Assembly: GCF_023159225.1 (NCBI RefSeq)
Contig: NC_063174.1
Coordinates: 38,475,691-38,539,690 of the forward strand
Length of the DNA stretch: 64,000 nt
DNA from: Perognathus longimembris pacificus
Lineage: Eukaryota; Chordata; Mammalia; Rodentia; Heteromyidae
Reading direction: 5' to 3'
Part shown: positions 1-11,689 of the stretch, one piece after another
Layout of the letters: each line of letters starts with the position of its first letter
Numbering within the stretch: the stretch's first letter is position 1
Notes under the pieces: generated by a model
Database searches by the model: none
What the model saw: the letters and a program-made list of their open reading frames with translations, nothing else
What the model was told of the DNA's origin: nothing
Program-made: the position numbers and the translations under genes

Positions 1-175
1 AGCCTCCCACATGGTTTAGGATGATAGGCATGTACCATTTTGCCCAACTGTGGTTTAGAAAGAGGTCTTGTGATTTTTTTTTTTTTTCTGCCCACGTTGG
101 CCTCCAATTGTGATTCTCTGGTCTTAGCCTCTCATGTAGCTAGGATTATAAGCATGAGTCTCTGACCCCAGCTAA
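1..175 (-). repeat. Two old SINE fragments (7SL/B1-like half, antisense)
   Basis: Positions 1-48 and 88-172 both read as the complement of a 7SL-derived SINE end, with diverged forms of 'gtagctaggattataagcatgag'-type wording. They are separated by a T-rich stretch. Both are diverged and truncated, and the first continues off the left edge of the window. Confidence 0.55.
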
Positions 176-1334
176 GAAAATATTTTTTGATTTAGAGCAA
201 GGATCAGTGGACAGTGTTCCATGTAACTATGAATGGCACTTACATTTATTACTGATTGAAAAAAAATCAAGAATGACATTTTGAGACATGAAATTTATAT
301 TAAACTCAAATTTCATTGCTCATAAAGAGAATTTAAGTGCATATGATTATTTGTTCGCATATTTGTAGCTACTCTTACCTTACAAAGTTGAATAGTTATA
401 TCTGTAAATTGTGAAATATTTGTTCTTGGGACTTAGACAAAAAATAGTTTGCTTATGTATACAACCAGATAAGTGATGGTGTTCTCTTATATAAATTATG
501 CCACATAATCGAAGTAGGTAGGGAAGGTTTTTGGATTTTTTTTTGTAACAAAGAAATTATGTGTTTGAAGTGATAGATGAACCTGAGGACCTTGAGTTGA
601 TCAGTACACAATATAAAAATATATCAAAACATCACATTGTATCCTGTAATGTTTTAATTATTATTTCAATAAAAACATTTCTTAAAAATGAGCCAAACTT
701 CTCCCTTCTCCTTAATATGTTAGTTTGAAATCAAGGTACAAATAGAGCCAATATCATGAGGTGATTGTGAGGGCTAAATCACCTAGAAATGTGCATTGTA
801 CTTGATAACTTGATAATCACCTAGAAATGTGCATTGTACTTTCTCCTATGTGTAAGAAGAGACTACGTTCATTGGTGTTAAGTATATCTATATTGTTGCA
901 TAACAGATCTGAATTTTTTTCATCTTGAAAAATTGAAACTATTTAGTATACAACAACTTTTTTCTTTCATGTGTGCCTGCCAGCCTCTGGCAACTGTCAT
1001 TTCTGTCTGTTTCTATTAATTTGACTGCTTTAGATAACTATAAGTGAATTATCAAGTATGTTGTCTTTTTTGTGACTAGGTATTTCACAGTATAATAATA
1101 TTTTCAAGGTTCATCTATAATGTAGAAAATGACAGAATTTCTTTTTCAAGCTGATTAACATTCTTCTGTATGATTAAGTGACATTTGGGTTATGTCTACC
1201 AGGAATAAAAGAATGCTATTAGGTACCTATGTGTGAAAATAACTTCATGATCTTTCAACACCTTTGAATATATATTTGGGTATATTATATAGTAGTGGGA
1301 TTGGTAGATTATATATGGTATTTCTGTTTTTAAC
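176..1334. other. Intron 1 sequence, AT-rich, nothing recognised
   Basis: No exon, RNA gene or clear young repeat is visible. A roughly 24-bp phrase containing 'cacctagaaatgtgcattgt' occurs twice (about 779-802 and 813-836), a small local duplication. Confidence 0.6.
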
Positions 1335-1352
1335 TTTTTTTGTGTGTGTGTG

Positions 1353-1590
1353 TGGGTCCTGGGGCTTGAACTCTGGGCCTGGGCACTGTCCCTGGGCTTC
1401 TTTTGCTTAAGGCAAATGCTCTACCCTTTGCAAAAGACACAATGCCATTCCGAGCTTTTTCTAAGTATCTTATTATAGATAAGAGTCTCACAGACTTTTC
1501 TGCCCAGGCTGGCTTACAACCACAATCATTAGATATCAGCCTAGGAGTAGCTAGGATTAGAGGCGTGACCCCACCACTGCCAGGCTTTTT
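1353..1590 (-). repeat. 7SL/B1 + Geo-type dimeric SINE, antisense
   Basis: Read on the minus strand, it has a 7SL-like left half (complement of 'tagctaggattagaggcgtg'). The right tRNA-like half ends in the complement of 'ggtcctggggcttgaactct'. A short GT repeat and T tract adjoin it. It is moderately diverged. Confidence 0.8.
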
Positions 1591-1823
1591 TTTTTTTTTA
1601 AACTTTTTAGGAACTGTGTATGTTTTTATAGGGGCCAAATTAGTTTTTCCTACAAACAATACAAGAGTTTCACCAATATGTCCACATGTTCACTAAACTT
1701 TTTAAAACATAGCAGCTGTTGTATTGGATTGGATGTGGCTTTGATTTGTAGTTTTAAGTCCCATTTCCATCCATCAGTTTTAAAGATGATTGATCTTATT
1801 AAAAGCATCTAATAGTTCTAAGG

Positions 1824-2037
1824 TTTTTTTTTTTTTTTTTTTTTGGCCAGTCCTGGGCCTTGGACTCAGGGCCTGAGCACTGTCCCTGGCTTCTTCCCGC
1901 TCAAGGCTAGCACTCTGCCACTTGAGCCACAGCGCCGCTTCTGGCCGTTTTCTGTATATGTGGTGCTGGGGAATCGAACCTAGGGCCTCGTGTATCCGAG
2001 GCAGGCACTCTTGCCACTAGGCTATATCCCCAGCCCC
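1824..2037 (-). repeat. IDL-Geo-like dimeric SINE, antisense, young
   Basis: The minus strand reads an ID-like tRNA-Ala monomer (gctggggatatagcctagtg, then B box ggttcgattcc). A right monomer ending caggactggcc and a poly(A) follow. Perfect 16-bp target-site duplications (tctaatagttctaagg) lie at 1808-1823 and 2038-2053. It belongs to the subfamily with 'gggaagaagcc' in the right monomer. Confidence 0.93.
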
Positions 2038-2154
2038 TCTAATAGTTCTAAGGAAGCTTTATAGCTTTATATTTGATCTGAATATCCAGAGCTACCTGGT
2101 TACTGTTAGCATTTTTTGCAATACTTATCCATCCAGATGTAATTAAGAGTTAGA

Positions 2155-2344
2155 GGCTGGGGATATAGCCTAGTGGCAAGAGCGCCTGCCTCGGATACAC
2201 GAGGCCCTAGGTTTGATTCCCCAGCACCACATATACAGAAAACGGCCAGAAGCGGCGCTGTGGCTCAAGAGGCAGAGTGCTAGCCTTGAGCGGGAAGAAG
2301 CCAGGGACAGTGCTCAGGCCCTGAGTCCAAGGCCCAGGACTGGC

Positions 2345-2370
<26 letters not shown>
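2155..2370 (+). repeat. IDL-Geo-like dimeric SINE, sense, young
   Basis: It has the same subfamily and structure as the copy at 1824-2037 but in the opposite orientation. The A tail is about 28 nt, with a target-site duplication aagagttaga at 2145-2154 and 2371-2380. A box (tagcctagtgg) and B box (ggtttgattcc) sites for RNA polymerase III are present in the left monomer. Confidence 0.93.
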
Positions 2371-2375
<5 letters not shown>

Positions 2376-2394
2376 TTAGAGCTCTTCTTTTTGG

Positions 2395-2530
2395 GGGGGG
2401 GGGGTCAGTTGTGAGACTTGAACCCTGTGCCTTTTTGAGCAAGGCTAGCACTGTGCATCTTTGAGCTACAGCACACTTCTGCTTTTCTGGTGGTTAATTG
2501 GAGATAGAAGAGTCTTAGAGTTTCTTGCCT
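2395..2530 (-). repeat. 7SL/B1 + Geo-type SINE fragment, antisense
   Basis: It follows a G-rich run and reads the complement of the right half and middle of the 7SL-type dimeric SINE (ctggtggttaattggagata). It stops abruptly where the next SINE begins. Confidence 0.7.
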
Positions 2531-2719
2531 GGGCAGGCTGGACTCAGGGCCTGAGCACTGTCCCTGGCTTCTTTTTTTTTTGCTCAAGGTTAGCACTCTA
2601 CCACTTGAGACACAGCACCTCTTCTGGCCTTTTCTATATATGTGGTGCTGAGGAATCGAACCCAGGGCTTCATGTATATGTGGCAAGCCCTCTTGCCACT
2701 AGGCCATACTCCCAGCCCC
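2531..2719 (-). repeat. IDL-Geo-like dimeric SINE, antisense, 3' part missing
   Basis: It contains the complement of the right monomer from 'ctcagggcctgagcac' and of the whole ID-like monomer, ending cccagcccc. The tail and the 'ggccagtcctgg' end are absent. It abuts a 7SL-type SINE fragment directly, so the two look joined by recombination or deletion. Confidence 0.8.
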
Positions 2720-2924
2720 ATCTCTTGACTTCTTGTAGAAGTAGCCACTTTAGCCAGTTGAGGGTTAACTACTAGTTTATTGTTTTCATTTGGAGATGCT
2801 ATTACCATCTAACACTAAATAATAATGTTTACTCTGTCCCCTTTTGTCTACTTTATTGTAATCTGCCATTTTTACTTAGTATAGAATGTAGTGAATTGGG
2901 ATAGAACTGTCTTTTTATTTTAAC

Positions 2925-3220
2925 AGAATTTGGGTTTGAACTTAGCGTCTTAGACCTGCTAGGGAGGCATGCACTTTGTCACTTGAGTCATTTCATCATT
3001 CCTTTTTGTGTTGGATACTTTTTGAGATAGGGTCTTACTTTACGCCTGGATTTATGCCTCCCTTTATGTTGGACTAGATTTTAGAACTCTTGTTAGTACT
3101 TCCCTGAGTTGCTGGGATGACAGGTGTGCCAATTGTTGGTTGAGAGGGGGTTTTAACTTGAGCCATGATATTCCAATCTCTCTCCCATATGGCTAAGATT
3201 ATAGGTTTGAGTCACTGTTT
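2925..3220 (-). repeat. Old ID/B1-type composite SINE, antisense
   Basis: Diverged traces run in the order of an ID_B1 (B4-like) rodent SINE in complement: 'gggtttgaacttagcgtct', then 'gagatagggtcttactt', then 'gagttgctgggatgacaggt'. It is much more diverged than the other SINEs here. Confidence 0.5.
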
Positions 3221-3727
3221 CGAAGTGGACTTAGTTTTTATTGACACTTTTATATTTGAAAATAGAATTGGCAATGTGGTATGTAATGTGTGTGGTAAAC
3301 TAGGCATGTGATCTCCCTTAGACATTATGAAGACAGTATTAAATTGATAATCTTGGCTTAGTCATTCCAATTTAGCACATCTCAATTTCGTATATGAAAA
3401 GGATGATGTTGAGTCAAATGATATTTAATTCTAGTACAATACCAACATTTCATGTGGAAGCCAGTATCACACAAAATTTTTATTAATTCTCTTAAGTGGT
3501 GTATGTGTTGGCATTCATTCGGAAGTGTGTGTCTGCACGCACATGCACGTGTACATGTAAGGATGGTCATTTTGTTCAGAATATATTACTCAGTCTTTTT
3601 AGATTGATTAAAGCTAAAACTTAAGCAATTAAAAGATCTTTACAACTCTAACATTTTAAGAGTTTTCTTTAGTAGTTTCAGATCTCTAACTTAAATTGCT
3701 TTTATAAAGTGAGCTTTTGTTGTTGGT

Positions 3728-3955
3728 TGTGGGGCTTGAATCAGGGTCTGAGCGCCGCCGTCCCTAAGCTCTTTTGTGCAAGATTAGCACTCTACTACTT
3801 TGAGCCACAGTACCTCTTCCAGTTTTCTGGTGGTTAGTTGGAGATAGGAGTCGTAGGGACTTTTCTGGCTTGGGCTTCCTTTGAACCTCTATCCTCAGAT
3901 CTCAGCCTCCTGAGTAGCTAGGGTTACAGGCGTGAGCCACTGGTGCCTGGCTGAG
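3728..3955 (-). repeat. 7SL/B1 + Geo-type dimeric SINE, antisense
   Basis: It is nearly full-length, running from the complement of 'tggggcttgaatcagg' through 'gtggttagttggagatagg' to 'ggcgtgagccactggtgcc'. Confidence 0.82.
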
Positions 3956-4640
3956 CATTCATTTTTACGTACTTTAATTATTGACAAATCTTTCCCCAAT
4001 ACTTAATTCTTCTAGATCTAGTATTTATGAATTTTTAAAAATTGAAATAAAAATTTCAACTCAAAGCCATAAGTCTAAACCAGTGATTTAGTTAGATTTT
4101 AAATTAGAACCAGGGACTTAAGTTTTTACATATATTTAATATGTAAGGTTTCTTAATCCCAACATAAAAACCAAATATATCCCTCCATATGTTCACATTC
4201 AATGAAAGTATTCACCTGAGGGCTTGATTCACTTTTTCCCTAATTCTTACTTACACTCTCAGCTAACTTAAAAAACCTACTGTCTGTGTTCTAAACCGCC
4301 TAATTCTTTAAGACCTTTTCAAATTTTGTAGCTTGAGATTTCCCCTTGCAGGTTAATTTGGGGATCATGTTTTCAGATGGCTTTGGCTGTAATTTAGGAG
4401 AACAAGTGACATCTGGAGCTACATCTGGGATGATTTTCTTCATGAAAGTAGGGGTCAGTTGAGCTTTGTATTATATTCTTTTCTGAAAGTGGCCCTGAGA
4501 TCCTGTCTTAAAGTAGGGTGATCTCTGAGCCTGCCGCCATGGTATTCCACATTACTTCATCTTCAGATATTTTGATGGGTCTGCAGTCCTATTCCCTGAC
4601 TGTCTGTGATTAATCTGTTTATTGCTTGATTCTGGTTTCA
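3956..4640. other. Intron 1 sequence, nothing recognised
   Basis: AT-rich, with no coding or repeat signal I can support. Confidence 0.6.
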
Positions 4641-4644
4641 AGCC

Positions 4645-4876
4645 AGTTTGGGGCTTGAGCTCAGAGCCTTAGCGCTGTCCCTGATCTTTTTGAGTCAAGT
4701 CTGGCACTCTGCCATTTGAGGCACAGGTCTACTTCAGGCTTTTTGGCAATTAGTTGGAGATAAAAGTTTAAAAGATTTTCCTTCCTGGCTTGGCTTTGAA
4801 TCATGATCCTCAGATCTCAGCCTTCTGTGTAGTACTGTAGCTAGGATTATAGGTGTGAGCCATCAGTGCCTGGCTG
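4645..4876 (-). repeat. 7SL/B1 + Geo-type dimeric SINE, antisense
   Basis: It has the complement of both halves. A small duplication, 'tagtactgtagctagg', lies within the left half. Confidence 0.8.
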
Positions 4877-4899
4877 TTTTGAGTTAATGTTTTCTTTTT

Positions 4900-5440
4900 A
4901 ATTGGCAGGCTATAATTAATTTTTTTTGTTATCTTTAAATAGCTGTTCAGAGGAAGTATAGTTTAACAAAACAAATTCAGAGTACAGTGCATCTTGGTCA
5001 TCATCACCTGCTTCACCATTCTCAACCCCCCTTTACCATTCTCACCTCTCTTCCACCCACCCCACCCCTTAATTTTTTTTTATTTTTTTTCTTGCCAGTT
5101 CTGGGCCTCGGACTGAGGGCCTGAGCACTGTCCCTGGCTTCTTTTTGCTCAAGGCTAGCACTCTGCCACTTGAGCCACAGCGCCACTTCTGGCCATTTTC
5201 TGTATATGTGGTACTGGGGAATCGAACCCAGGGCTTCAAGTACGAGGCAAGCGCTCTTGCCACTAGGCCATATCCCCAGCCCCCCACCCCTTAATTTTTA
5301 ATTAATTTTGTGGTATATACAATTAATTATTGACTGCATTTTCCCCTTCCATTCCCCCCTGTTACAAGTATCTATTTCCTGATACTGATTTTTGTTGGGC
5401 TGTGGCCTGTCTTTAGAATATGCCTATAAATCTGTAAGTA
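4900..5440 (-). repeat. Possible old L1 3' untranslated remnant hosting the SINE
   Basis: Sequence on either side of the SINE (runs such as 'gtacagtgcatcttgg' and C-rich 'ccccttccattcccccctgt') has the T/C-rich look of antisense L1 3' ends. It shares wording with 26095-26215. The identification is weak. Confidence 0.3.
5079..5281 (-). repeat. IDL-Geo-like dimeric SINE, antisense
   Basis: It is full-length on the minus strand. Target-site duplications around ccaccccttaatttt lie at about 5062-5077 and 5283-5298. It belongs to the subfamily with 'gcaaaaagaagcc' in the right monomer. Confidence 0.9.
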
Positions 5441-6203
5441 AACATGTTGGGTGGTATGCAAGTGCTTACAAATGAATTAACTGAAATGTAAGCTTTATGG
5501 AGAATTCAGATAGTATACTCTTTTAGTAATACTGTTTGTCACAAGGAAATACCAAGAGTTTCAGAGACTGGTGATTTCCTTTTACACTTAATTGTTTTTG
5601 GTCAGGACTACAGAATTGATCACAGTATAGTGCTATATCAGTTTACTGAAAACTGAAGTATGTGAATCCTTCCAAAATATCAAGCTACATATTCATGGTA
5701 ATAACAAGTTTTTTTTTTCAAATTTTTATTATCAAACTGATGTACAGAGAGGTTACAGTTTCATACGTTAGGCATTTCTTGTACTGTTTGTTACCTTGTC
5801 CCTCATACCCCTTTCCTTTTCCCCCCACGAGGTGTTCAGTTCACTTACACCAAACAGTTTTGCAAGTATTACTTTTGTAGTTGTTTGTCTTTTTTTACCC
5901 TGTGTCTCTCAATTTTGGTATTCCCTTTCAATTTCCTAGTTCTAATACCAGTATACACAGTTTCCAATATACTCAGATAAGATTACAGAGATAGGGTAGG
6001 TACAACCACATGAAGGTGATACAAGAACATCATCAATAATAGAAGCTATAGATATACATGGGACGTTGAAAGTAGTTACAACTGTGATATAACAGTCGTT
6101 TCCATAACATGGAGTTCATTTCACTTAGCATCATCTTAGGTGTTCATAAGGATATAGCTATTGGGCTCTTGTGATCCTCTGCTGTGACTTGCCTAAACCT
6201 GTA

Positions 6204-9200
6204 CTAATTATTCCTAATAAGGGAGACCATAGAGTCCATGTTTCTTTGGGTCTGGCTCACTTCACTTAGTATAACATTTTCCAAGTCCTTCCATTTCCTG
6301 ACAAATGGGGCAGTGTCATTCTTTCTGATAGAGGCATAAAATTCCATTGTGTATATGTACCACATTTTCCTGATCCATTCGTCTACTGAGGGGCATCTGG
6401 GTTGGTTCCAGATTCTAACTATGACAAATTGTGCTGCGATGTACATTGTTGTGCTGGTGGCTTTACTGTGATTTTGTTTGTGGTCTTTTGGATAGATACC
6501 CAAAAGTGGGGCTGCTGGGTCATAGGGGAGTTCTATATTTAGCCTTCTGAGGAATCTCCATACTGCTTGCCAGAGTGGCTGAACCAGTTTACATTCCCAC
6601 CAACAATGAAGTAGGGTTCCCTTTTGGCCACATCCCCTCCAACAATTGTAATTGTTAGTTTTCTTGATATATGACATTTGTACTGGGGTGAGATGGAATC
6701 TCAATGTTGTTTTGATTTGCATTTCTTTTATGGCCAGTGATGTAGAGCACTTTTTCATATGTCTCTTGGCCATTCTTATTTCCTCATCAGAGAAGTCTCT
6801 TTGTAAGTCTTTAGCCCACTTGATGAGGGGGCTATTGGTTCTTTGCGGTTTTGTTTTGGATGAAGGTAATTTTTTTAGTTCTGCATATATTTTAGATATG
6901 AGGCCTTTGTCCGTTGAATGGCCGGTAAAGATCTTCTCCCAGTCTGTGGGCTTTCTGTTTATCTTGCGAGCTATGTCCTTTGCCTTGCAGAAGCTCTGCA
7001 GTTTGATGCAGTCCCATTTGTCCAACCTTTCTTTGATTTGTAGCCTTTCTGGGTCTTTGTTAAGGAAGTTCCGTCCTGCGCCAAGGAGCCCAAGTGTTTC
7101 TCCTACTCCTTCCTTTAGTGTTTTCATGGTGTCTGTTTTGATTTTGAGGTCTTAAGTCCATTTGGAATTGATTTTGGTGTAGGGTGATATATAAGGATCT
7201 AGTTTTAGTTTGTTGCATGTGTTGAACCAGTTTTGCCAGCACCATTTGTTAAAGAGGCTATCTTTCTTCCAAACTATTGTTTTAGCTCCTTTATCAAAGA
7301 TTAAGTAGGCGTAGTTCTGTGGGTTCATTTCTGGGTCTTCAATTCTGTTCCATTGGTCTTCAGGCCTGTTCCGGTTCCAATACCAAGCTGTTTTTATTAC
7401 TATAGCTTTATAATACATCTTGAAGTAGGGTATTGTAATTCCTCCAGCACTGTTCTTTCTGCTTAGGATTGTTTTTGCTATTCTAGGTCTTTTATTGTTC
7501 CATATGAATTTCTGGATTGCTTCCTCTATTTCATTAAAAAATGGTGTTGGGATATTAATGGGTATTGCATTGAATTTGTAGATAGCCTTTGGCAATATTG
7601 CCATTTTAATTATATTAATCCTCCCAATCAGGAGCATGGAAGGTTTTTCCATTTCCTTAGTTCTGACTTAATTTTGTTTTTCAAGCTTTTAAAGTTCTCA
7701 TCAAAGAGGTCTTTCACTTCTTTGGTTAAGGTTATTCCTAGGTATTTTATGTTTTTGGGGGCTATTGCAAAAGGAGTTGCTTTCCTGATTTCAGCCTCCA
7801 TCTTTGGGTCGTTAGCATAGAGAAAGGCCGTTGGTATTTGAGGGTTTATCCTGCAACTTTGCCAAAGTTTAGGATCAGCTCTAGTATCTTGGGGGTAGAG
7901 TCTATGGGGTTCTTAAGTATAGGATCATGTTATCTGGGAAGAGAGAAAGTTTAACTTCATCTTTTCCTATTTGGGTCCCCTTTATATTTTCTTCTTGCCT
8001 AATTGCTCTGGCTAGGAATTCTAGTACTATGTTGAAGAGCAGGGGAGAGAGTGGACATCTCTGCCTTGTTCCTGATTTTAAAGGGAATGGCTTTAGTTTT
8101 TCACCATTTAGAGTTAGGCTTGCTGTTGGTTTGTCATAAACTGCCTTGATTATATTCAGGAATGTTCCCTGGAATCCGAGTTTTTCCAGGGCTTTTAGCA
8201 TAAATGGGTGCTGGATTTTATCGAACGCTTTTTCCGCATCCAGAGATAAAACCATGTGGTTCTTTACCTTGCTCCGGTTGATGTGGTGGATTACATTAAT
8301 TGACTTGCGTTTATTAAACCTACTTTGCATCCCTGGGATGAATCCAGCTTGATCGTGGTGTATGATTTTTTTGATGACCTGTTGAAGTCGATTGGCCAGA
8401 ATTTTGTTGAGAATTTTTGCGTCTATGTTCATCAGGGAAATTGGTCTATAGTCCTCTTTCCATGATGCGTCCCTGCCTGGTTTTGGGATGAGGGTTATAC
8501 TGGCTTCATAGAATGTGTCTGGTAGTGAACGTTCTCTTTCAATTTCATTGAAGAGTTTGAGAAATATTGGTGTGAGTTCTGTTTTGAAGGCCTTGTAGAA
8601 TTCTGCAGTGAATCCGTCTGGACCTGGGCTTTTCTTGGATGGGAGATCATTTATTGCCGTTTCTATTTCAATACTGGATATGGGTCTGTTTAGGAGGTTT
8701 AAATCTTAATGGTTGAGTTTGGGGATATGAATTTTTTCTAGGAAATCATCCATTTCTTGCAAGTTCTCAAATTTGTTGGCATAAAGGTTTGCAAAATAGT
8801 CCCTTATTATTTTCTGAATTTCGGTTATTTCTGTGGTGATGTTACCTGTTTCATCTCTTATCTTGTTTATTTGAGTGTGCTGCCTTCGTTTTTTGGTCAC
8901 GTTTGCCAGGGGTCTGTCTATCTTGTTGATTTTTTCAAAGAACCAACTCTTTGTTTTGTTGATTCTTTCGATGTTTTTTTCGTCTCTAATTGATTTAATT
9001 CTGATTTGATTTTAATTATTTGCTTCCTTCTATTGACTTGGGGTTTGGCTTGTTGTTCTCTTTCAAGGAAATTAAGGTGCTTCCTTAAATTATTGAGTTG
9101 CTGTTTCTCCAGTTTTTTGGTGTATGCACTCAGAGATATAAATTTTCCTCTGAGTACTGCCTTTGCTGTGTCCCAAAGGAGGTGGTACTTTGTGTCCTTA

Positions 9201-9990
9201 TCTTGGTTGAATTCCATAAACATTTGAATTACTGTTCTGATTTCTTCAATGACCCACTGATGGTTCAGCAGTATGTTGTTTAGTCTCCATTAATTGTAGG
9301 ATTTTCTGTGGTAGCTGTTTGAGTTGAGCTCTAATTTTATTCCATTGTGGTCTGAGAGAATGCAGGGAATGGTTTTGATACTTCTGAATTTGTACAGATT
9401 ATCTTTGTGTCCTAAGATGTGATCTATTTTGATGAATGTTCCATGTGCTGCAGAGAAGAATGTGTATTCTGTTGTTGCTGGGTGAATATTCTGTAGATGT
9501 CGGTTAAGTCTAGTTGGTCTATGCAATTATTTAGTTCTGTGGATTCTTTGTTCAGTTTTTGGCGTGTTGATCTGTCCAGAGGTGATAGTGGAGCGTTAAA
9601 GTCCCCAACTAGCAATGTGTTTGGGTCTATGAGTGTTTTTAGAGTCAGTAATGTTTGTTTGATGAAGTTGGATGCTACTGCATTTGGTGTGTAGATATTT
9701 AGAATGGTTATATCTTCCTGTAGGAGAGATCCCTTTACTAGTATGTAGTAACCTTCTTTGTCTCTTCTTACCTTTTTTAATTTGAATTCAATTTTGTCTG
9801 ATACCAGGATTGCAACTCTAGCCTGCTTATGGGGGCATTTGCTTGATAGATTTGATTCCAGCCTTTCACTTTTAGAAGATGTTTACTTTTGCTGGATAGA
9901 TGTGTCTCTTGGAGGCAGCAGAAAGATGGATCTTGATTTTTGATCCAACTTATGAGCCTGTGTCGTTTGATTGGAGAATTAAGTCCATTA
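6204..9990 (-). pseudogene. L1-A ORF2 relic (endonuclease-reverse transcriptase)
   Basis: Read 9990 to 6204 on the minus strand. Endonuclease pieces come first, with a GDFN-type motif (VGDFNAPLSP, about 9600) and SDHNG (about 9350). Reverse transcriptase is at 8432-7902, with [20 protein letters not shown] and [15 protein letters not shown]. The C-terminal domain is at 7652-6204, with a zinc-knuckle-like [18 protein letters not shown] near 6600. The catalytic FADD box has become FPDN (about 7930), removing a key aspartate. Several frameshifts separate the pieces. Non-functional. Confidence 0.92.
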
Positions 9991-10059
9991 ATGTTGAGAG
10001 GATTGAGAGATGATCATTTGTTCCTTTCATTATAGCTATCTTATTAAAAGCTGTGTCTT

Positions 10060-10277
10060 GGGGCTGGGGATATGGCCTAGTGGCAAGAGTGCTTGCCTCG
10101 TATAGATGAGGCCCTGGGTTCAATTCCCCAGCACCACATATACAGAAAACGGCCAGAAGCGGCGCCGTGGCTCAAGTGGCAGAGTGCTAGCCTTGAGCAA
10201 AAAGAAGCCAGGGACAGTGCTCAGGCCCTGAGTCCAAGCCCCAGGACTGGCCAAAAAAAAATAAATAAATAAAAAAT
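10060..10277 (+). repeat. IDL-Geo-like dimeric SINE inside L1-A
   Basis: It is full-length with an A-rich (aaat)n tail. Target-site duplications of the aaagctgtgtctt type lie at 10047-10059 and 10278-10291. It inserted between the ORFs of L1-A, so it is younger than L1-A. Confidence 0.93.
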
Positions 10278-10477
10278 AAGAGCTGTGTCTTCCCATTTCT
10301 TGATCGGTTGTTTACTTTTTAGGGTTCATTTCTCTTGTCTGTATTGGGATCTTGATTATTTTCCCTGTATAGTACATATTTGAGGATTTTCTGTAAAGCT
10401 GGTTTGGTGAAGATATATTGCTTCAGTTTTTCCTTACTGTGGAAGACTTTTATTTGACCTTCGACTATGAATGAGAG

Positions 10478-11671
10478 TTAGGCTGGGTACAGTATTCTTG
10501 GTTGGTAGTTATTTTTATTTAGTGTTTGGTATACCTCACTCCAGGCTCTCCTTGCTTTCATGGTCTCTGCTGAGAAGTCTGGGGTAATTCTGATTGCTTT
10601 TCCTTTATATGTGATTGTTTTCTTCTCCCTAACAGCCTTAAGGATTCTTTCCTTGTACTCTACTGATCCTGTTTTGATCACAGTGTGTCGCTGGGATGTC
10701 CTATTCTGGTATGGTCTGGTCGCTTTGGGGTTCTAAATGCGTCTTGTATCTGTATAGGCCTTTCCTTCTGGATAGTTGGGACGTTCTCAGCTAATATTCT
10801 GTTAAATAGGTTGCCTATCCCATTAACTTCTTTCTTCAAGTTTTCCTCAATACCTATTATCCTTAAATTGGGCTTCCTGATCGTGTCTTGAATCTCCTGT
10901 AGCGATCTGTTTTGTTGATTTGACTGGATTTGTATTGATTTTTGATCTTCCTCCATAGATTCTAGGGAGTCTTCAGCTCATCAGATTCGATCCTCTGCTT
11001 CAGTTAGTCGGACTGTAGGCTAGCTACTTGATTTCGAATCTCTTTTCCTTCTGACTGGTCTTTCCTGATGATTTCCATGTCATCTCTTAGGTCTTGCATG
11101 GACTTCTTTACTTCATTAATTTGGTTTTGAGTGCTGTCTCTCAAATCTTTTACCTGAGTAGCTATCTTCTCATTTGACTTTTTTTTTGTGTGTGTGCCAG
11201 TCCTGGAGTTTGGACTCAGGGCCTGAGCACTGTCCCTGGCTTCTTTTTGCTCAAGGCTAGCACTCTTCCACTTGAGCCACAGTGCCACTTCTGGCCATTT
11301 TCTATATACGTGGTGCTGGGGAATCGAACCCAGGGCTTCATGTATATGAGAAAAGCGCTCTTGCCACAAGGCCATATTCCTAGCCCCTCATTTGACTCTT
11401 GAATTTCATTTATCTTTCTATTTGTTGAGGCCATGAAATCATCTATTACTTTATGGAAGGATTGGTGTATTGATTCAAACTTTTCATTTAACATGTTTAT
11501 TAGTAGAATTTGTAGAGTCTTTTGAGGGTTCTCTTCTATTTCTTTGATTGACTGCTCTGTTTCCTGCTTGTTTTGAGTGGGAGAAAAGACTCCATTGTTT
11601 GCCATCTTTCTTGTGTTTCTTCTGCCCATTTGGATTGGGAATGCCAATGTACAAGCACCTGTGAGCACCAC
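10478..11671 (-). pseudogene. L1-A ORF1 relic (RNA-binding chaperone), split by a SINE
   Basis: The N-terminal part is on the minus strand from 11671. The coiled-coil region (KIATQVKDLRDSTQNQINEV, about 11150) is interrupted by the SINE at 11180-11386. The RRM/C-terminal part is at 10956-10478 (NLRIIGIEENLKKEVNGIGN, then RITPDFSAETMKARRAWSEV). Frameshifts near 10960 and 10680 break it. Order and motifs match L1 ORF1p. Confidence 0.88.
11180..11386 (-). repeat. IDL-Geo-like dimeric SINE inside L1-A ORF1
   Basis: It is full-length on the minus strand, with target-site duplications ctcatttgact at 11169-11179 and 11387-11397. It splits the ORF1 coiled-coil relic. Confidence 0.93.
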
Positions 11672-11689
11672 TTAAGACCCAAAGCAGCC

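Noticed and set aside
2155..2230. tRNA gene-like sequence with A and B boxes
   Set aside because: It is the ID-like head of a SINE, present in many copies with A tails and target-site duplications, not a tRNA gene.
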